Source: Gracilariopsis chorda
Lineage: Eukaryota > Rhodophyta > Florideophyceae > Gracilariales > Gracilariaceae
Reading direction: 5' to 3'
DNA: 64,000 nt
Assembly: GCA_003194525.1 (NCBI GenBank)
Contig: NBIV01000310.1
Coordinates: 1 to 64,000 of the forward strand
Shown: positions 21,218 to 34,000 of the stretch, one piece after another
Position numbering within the stretch: position 1 is the stretch's first letter
Layout: the number at the start of each line of letters is the position of its first letter
Program-made: the position numbers and the translations under genes
The notes under the pieces: model-generated
The model's database searches: none
The model's input: only the letters and a program-made list of their open reading frames with translations
Told to the model about the DNA's origin: nothing

Positions 21218-22288
21218 TGTGAGCGCCATCACGAGACGGTGACGCAGGGGGCCAAAATAAATGACAAATTAGCTTAAAAAGGGTATTCCTCGTAGCTCGA
21301 AGCCCCAAAAAGATGAAACGACACGAATAAACGATCAAACGAACAACCAATGCAGGGACGAAAAGGACTCAACCTGTAACGATAACAACAAATACAAAAG
21401 GAGAGCACAAGGCTCAATCTAAATAAAAACTTCTTGATACTTCTTGAAACGGCGCACAACCCAAGAATTATTTCAAGGGTCATTAGGAGTCAGACTCCCG
21501 GCTTCCGGTAAGACACTCCGGATATGAAGTGATTCCTGTAGCCTACCCGCTTCTGCACCAACCAGAAGCAGGTGCGTACAATCCTTGCAGGCTTTCCAAA
21601 GGAGAGCTACTAACAGCAGGATATGCTTTCACTCTATGCGCAATCTGGCCCTTTTGCAGGAGAGGTTGCACGGCAAGTCGCCTGCGGACAGCTTCCCGTC
21701 AAGCACCTTCGTCCAGAAACCACCCTGTCTTTCGACCGTCACCGTTACCCGAGCAAAGCTCCAGTGGGGGCTCACAGACGACAGAAGCGCCTTTGGTACA
21801 CACTACCCGTCTCCCGTCCACGCCAAGGGCGCTTCAACTGGTTTCAGCGACGTTAATGCCCCACCCCAAGTATGCACAAAGCGGCAAGCGCCTCACTAAG
21901 TGCGCTTGAGAGTTGATGGTTGATAGTAATTGTTGTGATAGTTGCGGGGATGGGGACTTTGAGATGTGGTTCTCCTTCTTGAGATGAGTCCAGACCGAAG
22001 TCCGGGACTCAATTCGCTCTTTTATAGAGTCAAAAAGCATGCAAAACAGCACAGAAACGCATCAATACTTTCTACTTACTCATGTGTGCGTCTAGGTTAC
22101 TCCATTGGCTTGCAGAAGCCTCTGGAGCTGCACACTAACCAATAGTAATATAGCAACTGGCGACTGCATCACCGAGATACAGTGGTAATGCTGGGCCAGC
22201 GAAGCTTACAATGCTCCAGACACTGCTGGAGCACTCTACACGTCTGTTCCAGCAGTGCTGGAATATTCTACCAATTTCGCGACCGACA
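21218..22288 (-). repeat. Left LTR (3' LTR of body A)
   Basis: LTR of 1071 bp. On the minus strand it begins TGTCGGTCGCGA and ends GCGCTCACA. A TATAAAAGGG-like TATA box on the minus strand lies near 22020. The LTR is close to the middle one (about 2% difference by eye). Its U3 start carries the palindromes discussed for the right LTR. Confidence 0.9.
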
Positions 22289-25200
22289 CAATCCCAGCCC
22301 CAAAGGTTGCTACGCCGCGGCAACCTTGAAAATATAAACTCCATTCGGACGCAGAAAGAACATCTTCAAGCGACGAGCGTGTATGCCATGTCTGGTGTAG
22401 CGATTGTGTGGGGAAACCAATGTGTAGCGGGGGCGCATGGCTCTCACAACACGACATGGGCCAAAGAACTTCGAAGAGAATGCAGGCCACTTAATTGTTG
22501 TATTCAAGGCCTTTCCCTTTGCAACCAAAACCAGATCACCAACTTGAAACTTCTGTATCTTCTTCTCGTCAACATTTTGCCTGCGTCTGAGCGCAGGACG
22601 CTCCGCCCTGGGGTTAGATGCTGCTAAAGCTTCGACTGCTCTGAATGTGTCCGTAGAATTCGTCCTTCTGGTAACCATGCCATCCTCCTCTCGGGCCATG
22701 CGCGGCTTCACGCCATAAAGTAGCTCGAAAGGCGATATTCCACTGGCTAGGTGTCTGCGACGGTATCCATACAGTACAGAAGAAAGCTCATCGTCCGAAC
22801 TAGAACGGTTTGCAAGCACCATCTTTCCAAGAGACCGCTTAAGTGTAGCAACCATTCTTTCAGCTCTACCATTCGACATGGGAGCGTAAGCCAGGACTGT
22901 CTTCCACTTGATACCATTTTCTTCCATGAAAGCTGAAAGTGAGTTAGAAGTGAAGCAAGTCACGTTGTCTGACACAATGAACCTAGGCAGCCCGAAAGGA
23001 GAAATGATCATCTTCTTCACAAACTCAATAACCACTTGTGACGTAGATGTTTTGGTGGGAATAGAAATAGGCCAGCCAGTCAAGTGCTCCACACAAACCA
23101 GAAGAAACCTGTGCCCGGACTTGCTTTTCGGGAATGGGCCTGCGAATTCAATCGAGTATACATCAAAAAGAGAGGACATGGAAGTGTGCATGTTGCTGTA
23201 GTACTTGGGCAGTGGGGCCATTCTCTGACATTCGTCGCAACTCTTGACATATTCTCCAATTTCTTGGTAAATATTGGGCCACCAGAACCTCTCAGTGATC
23301 ATCTTCCTCGTAGCCTTTACGTCCCAATGTCCGATCTCATCATGAAACGACTTGATAATGTTTTGTCTCAGTTTGATGTCCGGAACAACTCGTAGGTGAT
23401 TCACCATTCTTCTAAAGAGCTTCCCTTCCCAGACAAGGAACCGCTTAGCGTTTCGTCGGATCGCCTGACGGATGTAGGCATCTTCCTCATCAAAAGGCAA
23501 CCCAGAAAGGTAGCGAGCAATATTAGCATAGTATGGTTCCAGTCCAGAAAACTGTACGGCGTCAGAGGCCAGACAAACCAAATCCCCTTCGTCTTCGTGC
23601 ACTTGAACTTCATTTCCATGAACGACCCTAGAGAGATAATCGGCAGCACCATTATCCTTGCCTGCGCGGTACTCAATCTCGAAGTCATATAACGCCAGGA
23701 AATTGAGCCAGCGTGCCCAGCGTCCATGTACATCTCGCTTCTGGAATGCATAACGCAGAGCCATGTGATCAGTGATAACCTTGAATGGAACGGACGAAAG
23801 AAGATACACCCTGAACTTCTTAAGAGCAAATATGACCGCCAAAGCTTTTCTTTCGCATGCACAGTAATTCTTCTCCGCTGCAGTCATGGTACGGCTGGCA
23901 AATTGCAGCGGGTGAATCTTTCCATCCTCTTTCTTCTGAGATAACACTGCGTCAAGGGAAACACTGGAAGCGTTGGTCTCCACAATGAAAGGCTCCTCGA
24001 AGTCTGGAAACGATAACAATGGGGACTCTGCCAGCTTCTTCTTCAAACTGTGAAAGGCATCAAGCATCTCATCCGTCCATGTCAGAGTCCTGGTCCCAGA
24101 TTTAGCACTGTGAAGAGCTGAAGATGTCTCTGCAAAGCCTCTGATGAATCAGCGATAGTACCCTGCCAATCCAAGAAGTGACCTTAGCTCTGTCGTAGTT
24201 CTGGGGATTGGGGCGTCCTGTATCTTCTCAATCTTTGAATATTCCACAGATACCCCACTGGAATCAATGACATGTCAAAGAAGAGATATTCTCGGGAGTG
24301 CAAAAAAACACTTTGACAACTTAAGCTTTAGGCCGTGCTTACTAATGCGTTCCAGAACTACCTTCAGATGAACAGTATGCTCTTCCAGGCTATTAGAGAA
24401 TATAACAACGTCATCAATATAGACTCTCACAAACGGCAGATCTCTAAGAACATGGTCCATCATCCGCTGAAAGGTAGAGGGAGCATTCATTAGACCAAAA
24501 GGCATGAGTTCGAACATGAAAGTTCCATACCTGCAAACAAAAGTGATCATCTCTTTGGATTCTTCAGACATTCTCACTTTCCAGTATCCAGAAAACAGAT
24601 CGAGTGTAGTGAACACGCAACACCCGCCAAGGTCGTCAAAGATTTCCTCCATTCGAAGCAGCGGCCAGCGATCGGCCTTCATGACCCTATTGAGTTCTCG
24701 GTAGTCCACACAGAACCTTGGAGATCCATCTTTCTTAGAGGCTATGACCACTGGGAACGACCACGCTGACGAAGAAGGGGTAATAATACCGGCTTCAAGT
24801 AGGAGATCTATTTCCTTTCGAATTAACTCATTGTGCTTCGGGGACATTCTTCTTGCCCGGAAATATATTGGCTTATCAACGGTGAGCTCGAAGGAATGTG
24901 AGACGGGGACATCGGCAGGGCGCAGATCTGTTAGTGACCACGCGATTACATCAGCTTCTTTCAGGCATGAGCTCATCTCCTTTTGTTCTTTCTCTGGTAC
25001 ATGAGAGAGCTTTGAGAACAACAACTCATCATGCTGATCCTTGGTAGTGATGTCCAACTCTGGTATCATGCCATTACTTTCGTCTTGAGTCTTTCCTGTC
25101 AGAGCGACGACCAGTTCATCATCCTCCTCGGAATTGCTCTCATCATAAGCAGCGTCGGAGTCAGACGTAAAATCATCGCTATCCGTGTCACCTTCATCCC

Positions 25201-26903
25201 CTTCTGATACTTCAACGCGAGCATAATCAAACCCAATTGTCACTTTCTTGCCAGCTATTTTCATCTTAACTTTTTGATTACCAAGATCTAGGCAGGCCTG
25301 AAGCGTCTCAAGTGTGGGACACCCAACAATAATATCGAATGGAGGCCCTCCGATTACAAGGAAGTCCAATGGAATTGAAATGCCTCCGAACGAAATGGGC
25401 ACATCATGAAGTATACCCTTGCATACAGCGCTTGTTCCATTAGCAACCGTCATCTTCTTTGAGGTAGGTTCGGGCTCCAGCGATAGATTCATGCACAGCT
25501 TAGTAGACATGAGGTTAGGGACAGCACCAGAATCAAGCAAAACTTCGGTTTCAGTTCCATATATCCTTACAGGAACTGCTTTCAGACGTCTCGGCTGTCT
25601 GCCAACTGGAGCAACAAAAGAGCGCCGGACATTGCTTTTTCGGCTAATGAACTTTCGAATCTCTTTCTTAGCGTCATCGGCGTCTCCACGGATTAATTGC
25701 CCAAATGTGAGCCCAGATGAGGCCTTAGCTAGCTCCGTTAGAACATTATACTTGCTTGCATGATCCTGTATGCTCTATTTCCTGGAATTTCTCTGTTTTT
25801 GTTTCTTTGGCTTCTGCGCATGACCCTTTGCGCGGAGGATTCTCTCTTCATAGCCAGGTGGGTTCAACAAGGAAGGGATAGGTGCTCTGCCATCTGAATG
25901 GGGCTGCTTCGGGAGCACTTCACCATCGGCACTTCTCTTGGTCGTAGCGACGACTTCGGCACTCTGAGGGTTCTCAGTCACGATGGAAACGGTATCAGAC
26001 CTCTTCTGTGCGCCGGACGAAGAATCTTTGTGTTCCTCTCTGTTTTCCGACACCTTTCGAGTCTCTACGGGCCTGATACGTCTCCAACAATCAATCTCAG
26101 AGTGCCCAAGCTTTCCACACCTAGCACATCTGGTATCACGGTGTGGGTTGGTATCACATTGAGACGCGTAGTGACCGGGCTTCCTACAGTAGGCGCATTT
26201 TTTCTCGTAATCTCTGCGCTCCACCTGTGACTTCTTAGCCATGAGAGTACGCTCTGCAAACTGTTCGGATAATTTATCAACCTTGGACTCCAAACCCTGG
26301 TGGGAAGAATGATCCAATGGTCTGTGTTTTTGAACAGTACGCTTCGGTTGGCCCATGAATGAAACATGCGAACCCATCGCTTTCTTGGCAGCATCGAAGG
26401 CTTTCACTTGAACCTTCAACTCTTCATAATCTTCTGCACCACGAAAGACGATAAACTGAGCTAAATCAGCGTATTCCATCACCGCTTTTCTTAACAGGCC
26501 GAATTTTGCCTTACAATTGAATCCAGCTTCCTGGAAGAGGTTGTCCATATGACTCAAGGAACCAACCAAATCTCCATAATCCAGTTTAGCCGATATTGCC
26601 AGGCGAATATCTTCTTCAGGTTCTTCGACTTTTCCAAAGCGATTGATAAAAGCTTGTTTCACGGATTGATAATCTTTTTGCTTCTTCAGAGAGGGAACCA
26701 TTAATGGCGTAAGTATCATAATAAAACTCGAAGCCTTTCTTCTCTAGAAAGCCAAGAAGCTCGAGCGCCATATCTTCTTTGGTCTTTCCTCTCATAGCAA
26801 CATTCTCAGAGTAGAAGAAAAACATCACAACTTCTACAGACAGTCAATCGAAAGAAGTGAACGTAGGGCTAGAATCAGAAGAATGTCCTCCTCGAGAGTA
26901 CCA
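22289..26903 (-). mobile_element. Internal region A of the gypsy tandem
   Basis: Body of 4615 bp read right to left. The primer-binding-site candidate TGGTACTCTCGAGG directly follows the middle LTR. Then come gag (to about 25775) with two zinc knuckles near 26200-26090 (C-x2-C-x4-H-x4-C), an aspartic protease with LDSGA near 25535, RT with YIDD near 24408-24425, RNase H (about 24060-23600) and integrase (about 23500-22420) with an H-H-C-C site and the GPCRVV block. A polypurine-like tract precedes the left LTR. The body is broken in a few places. Confidence 0.9.
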
Positions 26904-27974
26904 TGTGGGCGCCATCACGAGACGGTGACGCAGGGGGCCAAAATAAATGACAAATTAGCTTAAAAAGGGTATTCCTCGTAGCTCGAAGCCCCAAAAAGAT
27001 GAAACGACACGAATAAAAGATCAAACGAACAACCAATGCAGGGACAAAAAGGAATCAACCTGCAACGATAACAACAAATACAAAAGGAGAGCACAAGGCT
27101 CAATCCAAATAAAAATTTCTTGATACTTCTTGAAACGGCGCACAACCCAAGAATTATTTCAAGGGTCACTAGGAGTCAGACTCCCGGCTTCCGGTAAGAC
27201 ACTCCGGATATGAAGTGATTTCTGCAGCCTACCCGCTTCTGCACCAACCAGAAGCAGGTGCGTACAATCCTTGCAGGCTTTCCAAAGGAGAGCTACTAAC
27301 AGCAGGATATGCTTTCACTCTATGCGCAATCTGGCCCTTTTGCAGGAGAGGTTGCACGGCAAGTCGCCTGCGGACATCTTCCCGTCAAGCACCTTCGTCC
27401 GGAAACCACCCTGTCTTTCGACCGTCACCGTTACCCGAGCAAAGCTCCAGTGGGGGCTCACAGACGACAGAAGCGCCTTTGGTACACACTACCCGTCTCC
27501 TGTCCACGCCAAGGGCGCTTTAACTGGTCTCAGCGACGTTAATGCCCCACCCCAAGTATGCACAAAGCGGCAAGCGCCTCACTAAGTGCGCTTGAGAGTT
27601 GATGGTTGATAGTAATTGTTGTGATAGTTGCGGGGATGGAGACTTTGAGATGTGGTTCTACTTCTTGAGATGAGTCCAGACCGAAGTCCGGTACTCAATT
27701 CGCCCTTTTATAGAGTCAAGAAGCATGCAAAACAGCACAGAAACGCATCACTACTTTCTACTTACTCATGTGTGCGTCTAGGTTACTCCATTGGCTTCCA
27801 GAAGCCTCTGGCGCTGCGCACTAACCAATAGTAATTTAGCAACTGGCGACTGCATCGCCGAGATACAGTGGTAATGCTGGGCCAGCGAAGCTTACAATGC
27901 TCCAGACACTGCTGGAGCACTCTACACGTCTGTTCCAGCAGTGCTGGAATATTCTACCAATTTCGCGACTGACA
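26904..27974 (-). repeat. Middle LTR, shared by bodies A and B
   Basis: LTR of 1071 bp with ends TGTC...CACA on the minus strand. It serves as 5' LTR of body A and 3' LTR of body B. There is no target duplication at either side; the polypurine-like end of body B and the primer-binding site of body A abut it directly, as expected after LTR-LTR recombination. Confidence 0.9.
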
Positions 27975-30900
27975 CAATCCCAGCCCCAAAGGTTGCTACG
28001 CCGCGGCAACCTTGAAAATATAAACTCCATTCGGACGCAGAAAGAACATCTTCAAGCGACGAGCGTGTATGCCATGTCTGGTGTAGCGATTATGTGGGGA
28101 AACCAATGTGTAGCGGGGGTGCATGGCTCTCACAACACGACATGGGCCAAAGAAATTCGAAGAGAATGCAGGCCACTTAATTGTTTTATTCAAGGCCTTT
28201 CTCTTTGCAACCAAAACCAGATCACCAACTTGAAACTTCTGTATCTTCTTCTCGTCAACATTTTGCCTGCGTCTGAGCGCAGGACGCTCCGCCCTGGGGT
28301 TAGATGCTGCTAAAGCTTCGACTGCTCTGAATTTGTCCGCAGAATTCGTCCTTCTGGTAACCATGCCATCCTCCTCTCGGGCCATGCGCGGCTTCACGCC
28401 ATAAAGTAGCTCGAAAGGCGAGATTCCACTGGCTAGGTGTCTGCGGCGGTATCCATACAGTACAGAAGAAAGCTCATCGTCCGAACTAGAACGGTTTGCA
28501 AGCAACATCTTTCCAAGAGACCGCTTAAGTAGCAACCATTCTTTCAGCTCTACCATTCGACATGGGAGCGTAAGCCAGGACTGTCTTCCACTTGATACCA
28601 TTTTCTTCCATGAAAGCTGAAAGTGAGTTAGAAGTGAAGCAAGTCGCGTTGTCTGACACAATGATCCTAGGCAGCCCGAAAGGAGAGATGATCATCTTCT
28701 TCACAAACTCAATAACTACTTGTGACGTCGATGTTTTGGTGGGAATAGAAATAGGCCGGCCAGTCAAGTGCTCCACACAAACCAGAAGAAACCTGTGCCC
28801 GGACTTGCTTTTCGGGAATGGGCCTGCGAATTCAATCGAGTATACATCAAAAAGAGAGGACATGGAAGTGTGCATGTTGCTGTAGTACTTGGGCAGTGGG
28901 GCCATTCTCTGACATTCGTCGCAACTCTTGACATATTCTCCAATTTCTTGGTAAATATTGGGACACCAGAACCTCTCAGTGATCATCTTCCTCGTAGCCT
29001 TTACGTCCCAATGTCCGATCTCATCATGAAACGACTTGATAATGTTTTGTCTCAGTTTGATGTCCGGAACAACTCGTAGGTGATTCACCATTCTTCTAAA
29101 AAGCTTCCCTTCCCAGACAAGGAACCGCTTAGCGTTTCGTCGGATCGCCTGACGGATGTAGGCATCTTCCTCATCAAAAGGCAACCCAGAAAGGTAGCGA
29201 GCAATATTAGCATAGTATGGTTCCAGTCCAGAAAACTGTACGGCGTCAGAGGCCAGACAAACCAAATCCCCTTCGTCTTCGTGCACTTCAACTTCATTTC
29301 CATGAACGACTCTAGAGAGATAATCGGCAGCACCATTATTCTTGCCTGCGCGGTACTCAATCTCGAAGTCATATTCAGCCAGGAAATTGAGCCAGCGTGC
29401 CCAGCGTCCATGTACATCTCGCTTCTGGAATGCATAACGCAGAGCCACGTGATCAGTGATAACCTTGAATGGAACGGACGAAAGAAGACACACCCTGAAC
29501 TTCTTAAGAGCAAATATGACCGCCAAAGCTTCTCTTTCGCATGCACAGTAATTTTTCTCCGCTGCAGTCATCGTACGGCTGGCAAATTGCAGCGGGTGAA
29601 TCTTTCCATCCTCTTTCTTCTGAGATAACACTGCTTCAAGGGGAACACTGGAAGCGTCGGTCTCCACAATGAAAGGCTCCTCGAAGTCTGGAAACGATAA
29701 CAATGGGGGCTCTGCCAGCTTCTTCTTCAAACTGTGAAAGGCATCAAGCATCTCATCCGTCCATGTCAGAGTCCTGGTCCCAGATTTAGCACTGTGAAGA
29801 GCTGAAGATGTCTCTGCAAAGCCTCTGATGAATCAGCGATAGTACCCTGCCAATCCAAGAAGTGACCTTAGCTCTGTCGTAGTTCTGGGGATTGGGACGT
29901 CCTGTATCTGCTCAATCTTTGAATATTCCACAGATACCCCACTGGAATCAATGACATGTCCAAGAAGAGATATTCTCGGGAGTGCAAAAAGACACTTTGA
30001 CAACTTAAGCTTTAGGCCGTGCTTACTAATGCGTTCCAGAACTACCTTCAGATGAACAGTATGCTCTTCCAGGCTAGTAGAGAATATAACAACGTCATCA
30101 ATATAGACTCTCACAAACGGCAGATCTCTAAGAACATGGTCCATCATCCGCTGAAAGGTAGAGGGAGCATTCATTAGACCAAAAGGCATGAGTTCGAACA
30201 TGAAAGTTCCATACCTGCAAACAAAAGTGATCATCTCTTTGGATTCTTCAGACATTCTCATTTTCCAGTATCCAGAAAACAGATCGAGTGTAGTGAACAC
30301 GCAACACCCGCCAAGGTCGTCAAAGATTTCCTCCATTCGAGGCAGCGGCCAGCGATCGGCCTTCATGACCCTATTGAGTTCTCGGTAGTCCACACAGAAC
30401 CTTGGAGATCCATCTTTCTTAGAGGCTATGACCACTGGGAACGACCACGCTGACGAAGAAGGGGTAATAATACCGGCTTCAAGTAGGAGATCTATTTCCT
30501 TTCGAATTAACTCATTGTGCTTCGGGGACATTCTTCTTGCCCGGAAATATATTGGCTTATCAACGGTGAGCTCGAAGGAATGTGAGACGGGGACATCGGC
30601 AGGGCGCAGATCTGTTAGTGACCACGCGATTACATCAGCTTCTTTCAGGCATGAGCTCATCTCCTTTTGTTCTTTCTCTGGTACATGAGAGAGCTTTGAG
30701 AACAACAACTCATCATGCTGATCCTTAGTAGTGATGTCCAACTCTGGTATCATGCCATTACTTTCGTCTTGAGTCTTTCCTGTCAGAGCGACGACCAGTT
30801 CATCATCCTCCTCGGAATTGCTCTCATCATAAACAGCGTCGGAGTCAGACGTAAAATCGTCGCTATCCGTGTCACCTTCATCCCCTTCTGATACTTCAAC

Positions 30901-32586
30901 GCGAGCATAATCAAACCCAATTGTCACTTTCTTGCCAGCTATTTTCATCTTAACTTTTTGATTACCAAGATCTAGGCAGGCCTGAAGCGTCTCAAGTGTG
31001 GGACACCCAACAATAATATCGAATGGAGGCCCTCCGATTACAAGGAAGTCCAATGGAATTGAAATGCCTCCGAACGAAATGGGCACATCATGAAGTATAC
31101 CCTTGCATACAGCGCTTGTTCCATCAGCAACCGTCATCTTCTTTGAGGTAAGTTCGGGCTCCAGCGATAGATTCATGCACAGCTTAGTAGACATGAGGTT
31201 AGGTACAGCACCAAAATCAAGCAAAACTTCGGTTTCAGTTCCATATATCCTTACAGGAACTGCTTTCAGACGTCTCAGCTGTCTACCAACTGGAGCAACA
31301 AAAGAGCGCCGGACATTGCTTTTTCGTCTAATGAACTTTCGAATCTCTTTCTTAGCGTCATCGGCGTCTCCACGGATTAATTGCCCAAACGTGAGCCCAG
31401 ATGAGGCATTAGCCAGCTCCGTTAGAACAATATACTTGCCTGCATGATCCTGTATGCTCTATTTCCTGGAATTTCTCTGTTTTTGTTTCTTTGGCTTCTG
31501 CTCATGACCCTTTGCGCGGAGGATTCTCTCTTCATAGCCAGGTGGGTTCAAAAAGGAAGGGATTGGTGTTCTGCCATCTGAACGGCGCTGCTTCTGAAGC
31601 GCTTCACCATCGGCACTTCTCTTGGTCGTAGCGACGACTTCGGCACTCTGAGGGTTCTCAGTCACGATGGAAACAGTATCAGACCTCTTCTGTGCGCCGG
31701 ACGAAGAATCTTTGTGTTCCTCTCTGTTTTCCGACACCTTTCGAGTCTCTTCGGACCTGATACGTCTCCAACAATCAATCTCAGAGTGCCCAAGCTTTCC
31801 ACACCTAGCACATCTGGTATCACGGTGTGGGTTGGCATCACATTGAGACGCGTAGTGACCGGGCTTCCTACAGTAGGCGCATTTTTTCTCGTAATCTCTG
31901 CGCTCCGCCTGTGACTTCTTAGCCATGAGAGTACGCTCTGCAAACTGTTCGGATAATTTATCAACCTTGGACTCCAAACCCTGGTGGGAAGAATGATCCA
32001 ATGGTCTGTGTTTTTGAACAGTACGCTTCGGTTGGCCCATGAATGAAACATGCGAACCCATCGCTTTCTTGGCAGCATCGAAGGCTTTCACTTGAACCTT
32101 CAACTCTTCATAATCTTCTGCACCACGAAAGACGATAAACTGAGCTAAATCAGCGTATTCCGTCACCGCTTTTCTTAACAGGCCGAATTTTGCCTTACAA
32201 TTGAATCCAGCTTCCTGGAAGAGGTTTTCCATATGACTCAAGGAACCAACCAAATCTCCATAATCCAGCTTAGCCGATATTGCCAGGCGAATATCTTCTT
32301 CAGGTTCTTCGACTTTTCCAAAGCGATTGATAAAAGCTTGTTTCACGGATTGATAATCTTTTGCTTCTTCACAGAGGGAAACATTAATGGCGTAAGTATC
32401 ATAATAAAACTCGAAGCCTTTCTTCTCTAGAAAGCCAAGAAGCTCGAGCGCCATATCGTCTTCGGTCTTTTTTCTCATAGCAACATTCTCAGAGTAGAAG
32501 AAAAACATCACAACGTCTGCAGACAGTCCATCGAAAGAAGTGAACGTAGGGCTAGAATCAGAAGAATGTCCTCCTCGAGAGTACCA
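27975..32586 (-). mobile_element. Internal region B of the gypsy tandem
   Basis: Body of 4612 bp, nearly identical to body A and with the same order of parts: gag with two CCHC knuckles, protease (LDFGA here), RT with YIDD near 30090-30110, RNase H, integrase and GPY/F. The gag frame is open into the right LTR: its ATG lies in the last bases of that LTR and the frame reads through the primer-binding site. The body is broken in a few places. Because A and B are so alike they must stem from the same very recent parent. Confidence 0.9.
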
Positions 32587-33655
32587 TGTGGGCGCCATCA
32601 CGAGACGGTGAAGCAGGGGACAAAATAAATGACAAATTAGCTTAAAAAGGGTATTCCTCGTAGCTCGAAGCCCCAAAAAGATGAAACGACACGAATAAAA
32701 GATCAAACGAACAACCAATGCAGGGACGAAAAGGACTCAACCTGCAACGATAACAACAAATAACAAAGGAGAGCACAAGGCTCAATCCAAATAAAAACTT
32801 TTTGATAATTCTTGAAACGGCGCACAACCCAAGAATTATTTCAAGGGTCACTAGGAGTCAGACTCCCGGCTTCGGGTAAGACACTCCGGATATGAAGTGA
32901 TTTCTGCAGCCTACCCGCTTCTGCACCAACCAGAAGCAGGTGCGTACAATCCTTACAGGATTTCCAAAGGAGAGCTACTAACAGCAGGATATGCTTTCAC
33001 TCTATACGCAATCTGGCCCTTTGCAGGAGAGGTTGCACGGCAAGTCGCCTGCGGAAAGCTTCCCGTCAAGCACCTCCGTCCGGATACCACCAGGTCTTTT
33101 GACCGTCACCGTTACCCGAGCAAAGCTCCAGTGGGGGCTCACAGACGACAGAAGCGCCTCTGGAACATACTACCCGTTTCCCGTCCACGCCAAGGGCGCT
33201 TCAACCGGTCTCAGCGACGGTAATGCTCCACCTCAAGTCTGCAAAAAGCGGCAAGCGCCTCACTAAGTGCAGTTGAGAGTTGATAGTTGATAGTAATAGT
33301 TGAGATAGTTGCGGGTGTGGGGACTTTGAGATGTGGTTCTCCTTCTTGAGATGAGTCCAGACCGAAGTTCGGGACTCAACTCGCCCTTTTATAGAGTCAA
33401 AAAGCATGCAAAACAACACAGAAACGCATCACTACTTTCTACTTACTCATGTGTGCGTCTAGGTTACTCCATTGGCTTGCAGAAGCCTCTGGAGCTGCAC
33501 ACTGACCAATAGTAATTTAGCAACTGGCGACTGCATCACCGACATACAGTGGTAATGCTGGGCCAGCGGAGCTTACAATGCTCCAGACACTGCTGGAGCA
33601 CTCTACACGTCTGTTCCAGCAGTGCTGGAATATTCTACTAATTTCGCGACCGACA
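32587..33655 (-). repeat. Right LTR (5' LTR of body B)
   Basis: LTR of 1069 bp with TGTC...CACA ends on the minus strand. A TATA box (TATAAAAGGG on the minus strand) lies at about 33385-33395. U3 carries two palindromes (about 33590-33635) and a GAATATTC, which is half of a heat-shock-element pattern. By eye it differs from the left and middle LTRs by about 7%, while those two differ by about 2%. The target duplication CCCAT follows at 33656-33660. Confidence 0.9.
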
Positions 33656-33682
33656 CCCATGCTGCGATCCTGAGGAAAATTC

Positions 33683-33776
33683 TGTGAGTGAGTGGCACTG
33701 ACTGTTTTCGTTTCTCCGTCGTCGTCGTGAGAGCGCTTATATTCTGTATTACTACTGTATTGCTATGCTGTTTGAC
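33683..33776 (-). repeat. Short LTR, left copy (3' LTR)
   Basis: About 94 bp matching 40246-40340, including the GTCGTCGTCGTGAGA block and the CTTATATTCTG block. It is preceded by AATTC. The inner edge is uncertain by a few bases. Confidence 0.75.
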
Positions 33777-34000
33777 CAAACAAAAATGTGACGCATCAAA
33801 GAAAGGTGTTGTTTGACAGTCTCCGGTTGATGCGTCTCAGTTTTGGTTTGGTTTAAATCTGACTTGTAATTCCTTGCGCAAGGTTATAAAACGGTCTCTT
33901 TGAAGGGGTTTTGTGAAGATTTCTGCTTTCATGTGGTCAGTAGAAATGCGGTGAATAGTGAAAATAGTATTAGAGACGTGATGTTAAAGAAATTCATAGC
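33777..34000 (-). other. Copia tail between LTR and RNase H
   Basis: A short AT-rich stretch between the left LTR and the RNase H part of the copia-like element. No convincing polypurine tract is visible, and nothing else is recognised. Confidence 0.4.

Larger units (their letters stand above)
21218..33655 (-). mobile_element. Ty3/gypsy tandem: three LTRs and two internal regions
   Basis: Fossil composite on the minus strand, arranged LTR-body-LTR-body-LTR (LTRs at 21218-22288, 26904-27974 and 32587-33655; bodies between). Five-base target duplications CCCAT lie only at the outermost ends (21213-21217 and 33656-33660), so the whole array occupies one insertion site inside transposon X. Each body reads gag with two CCHC knuckles, protease, RT with YIDD, RNase H and integrase ending in a GPY/F block; no chromodomain was seen. 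The bodies are almost identical by eye. The left and middle LTRs differ by about 2%, the right LTR by about 7%. Both bodies are broken, with a few breaks each. Fairly young compared with its surroundings. Confidence 0.92.
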
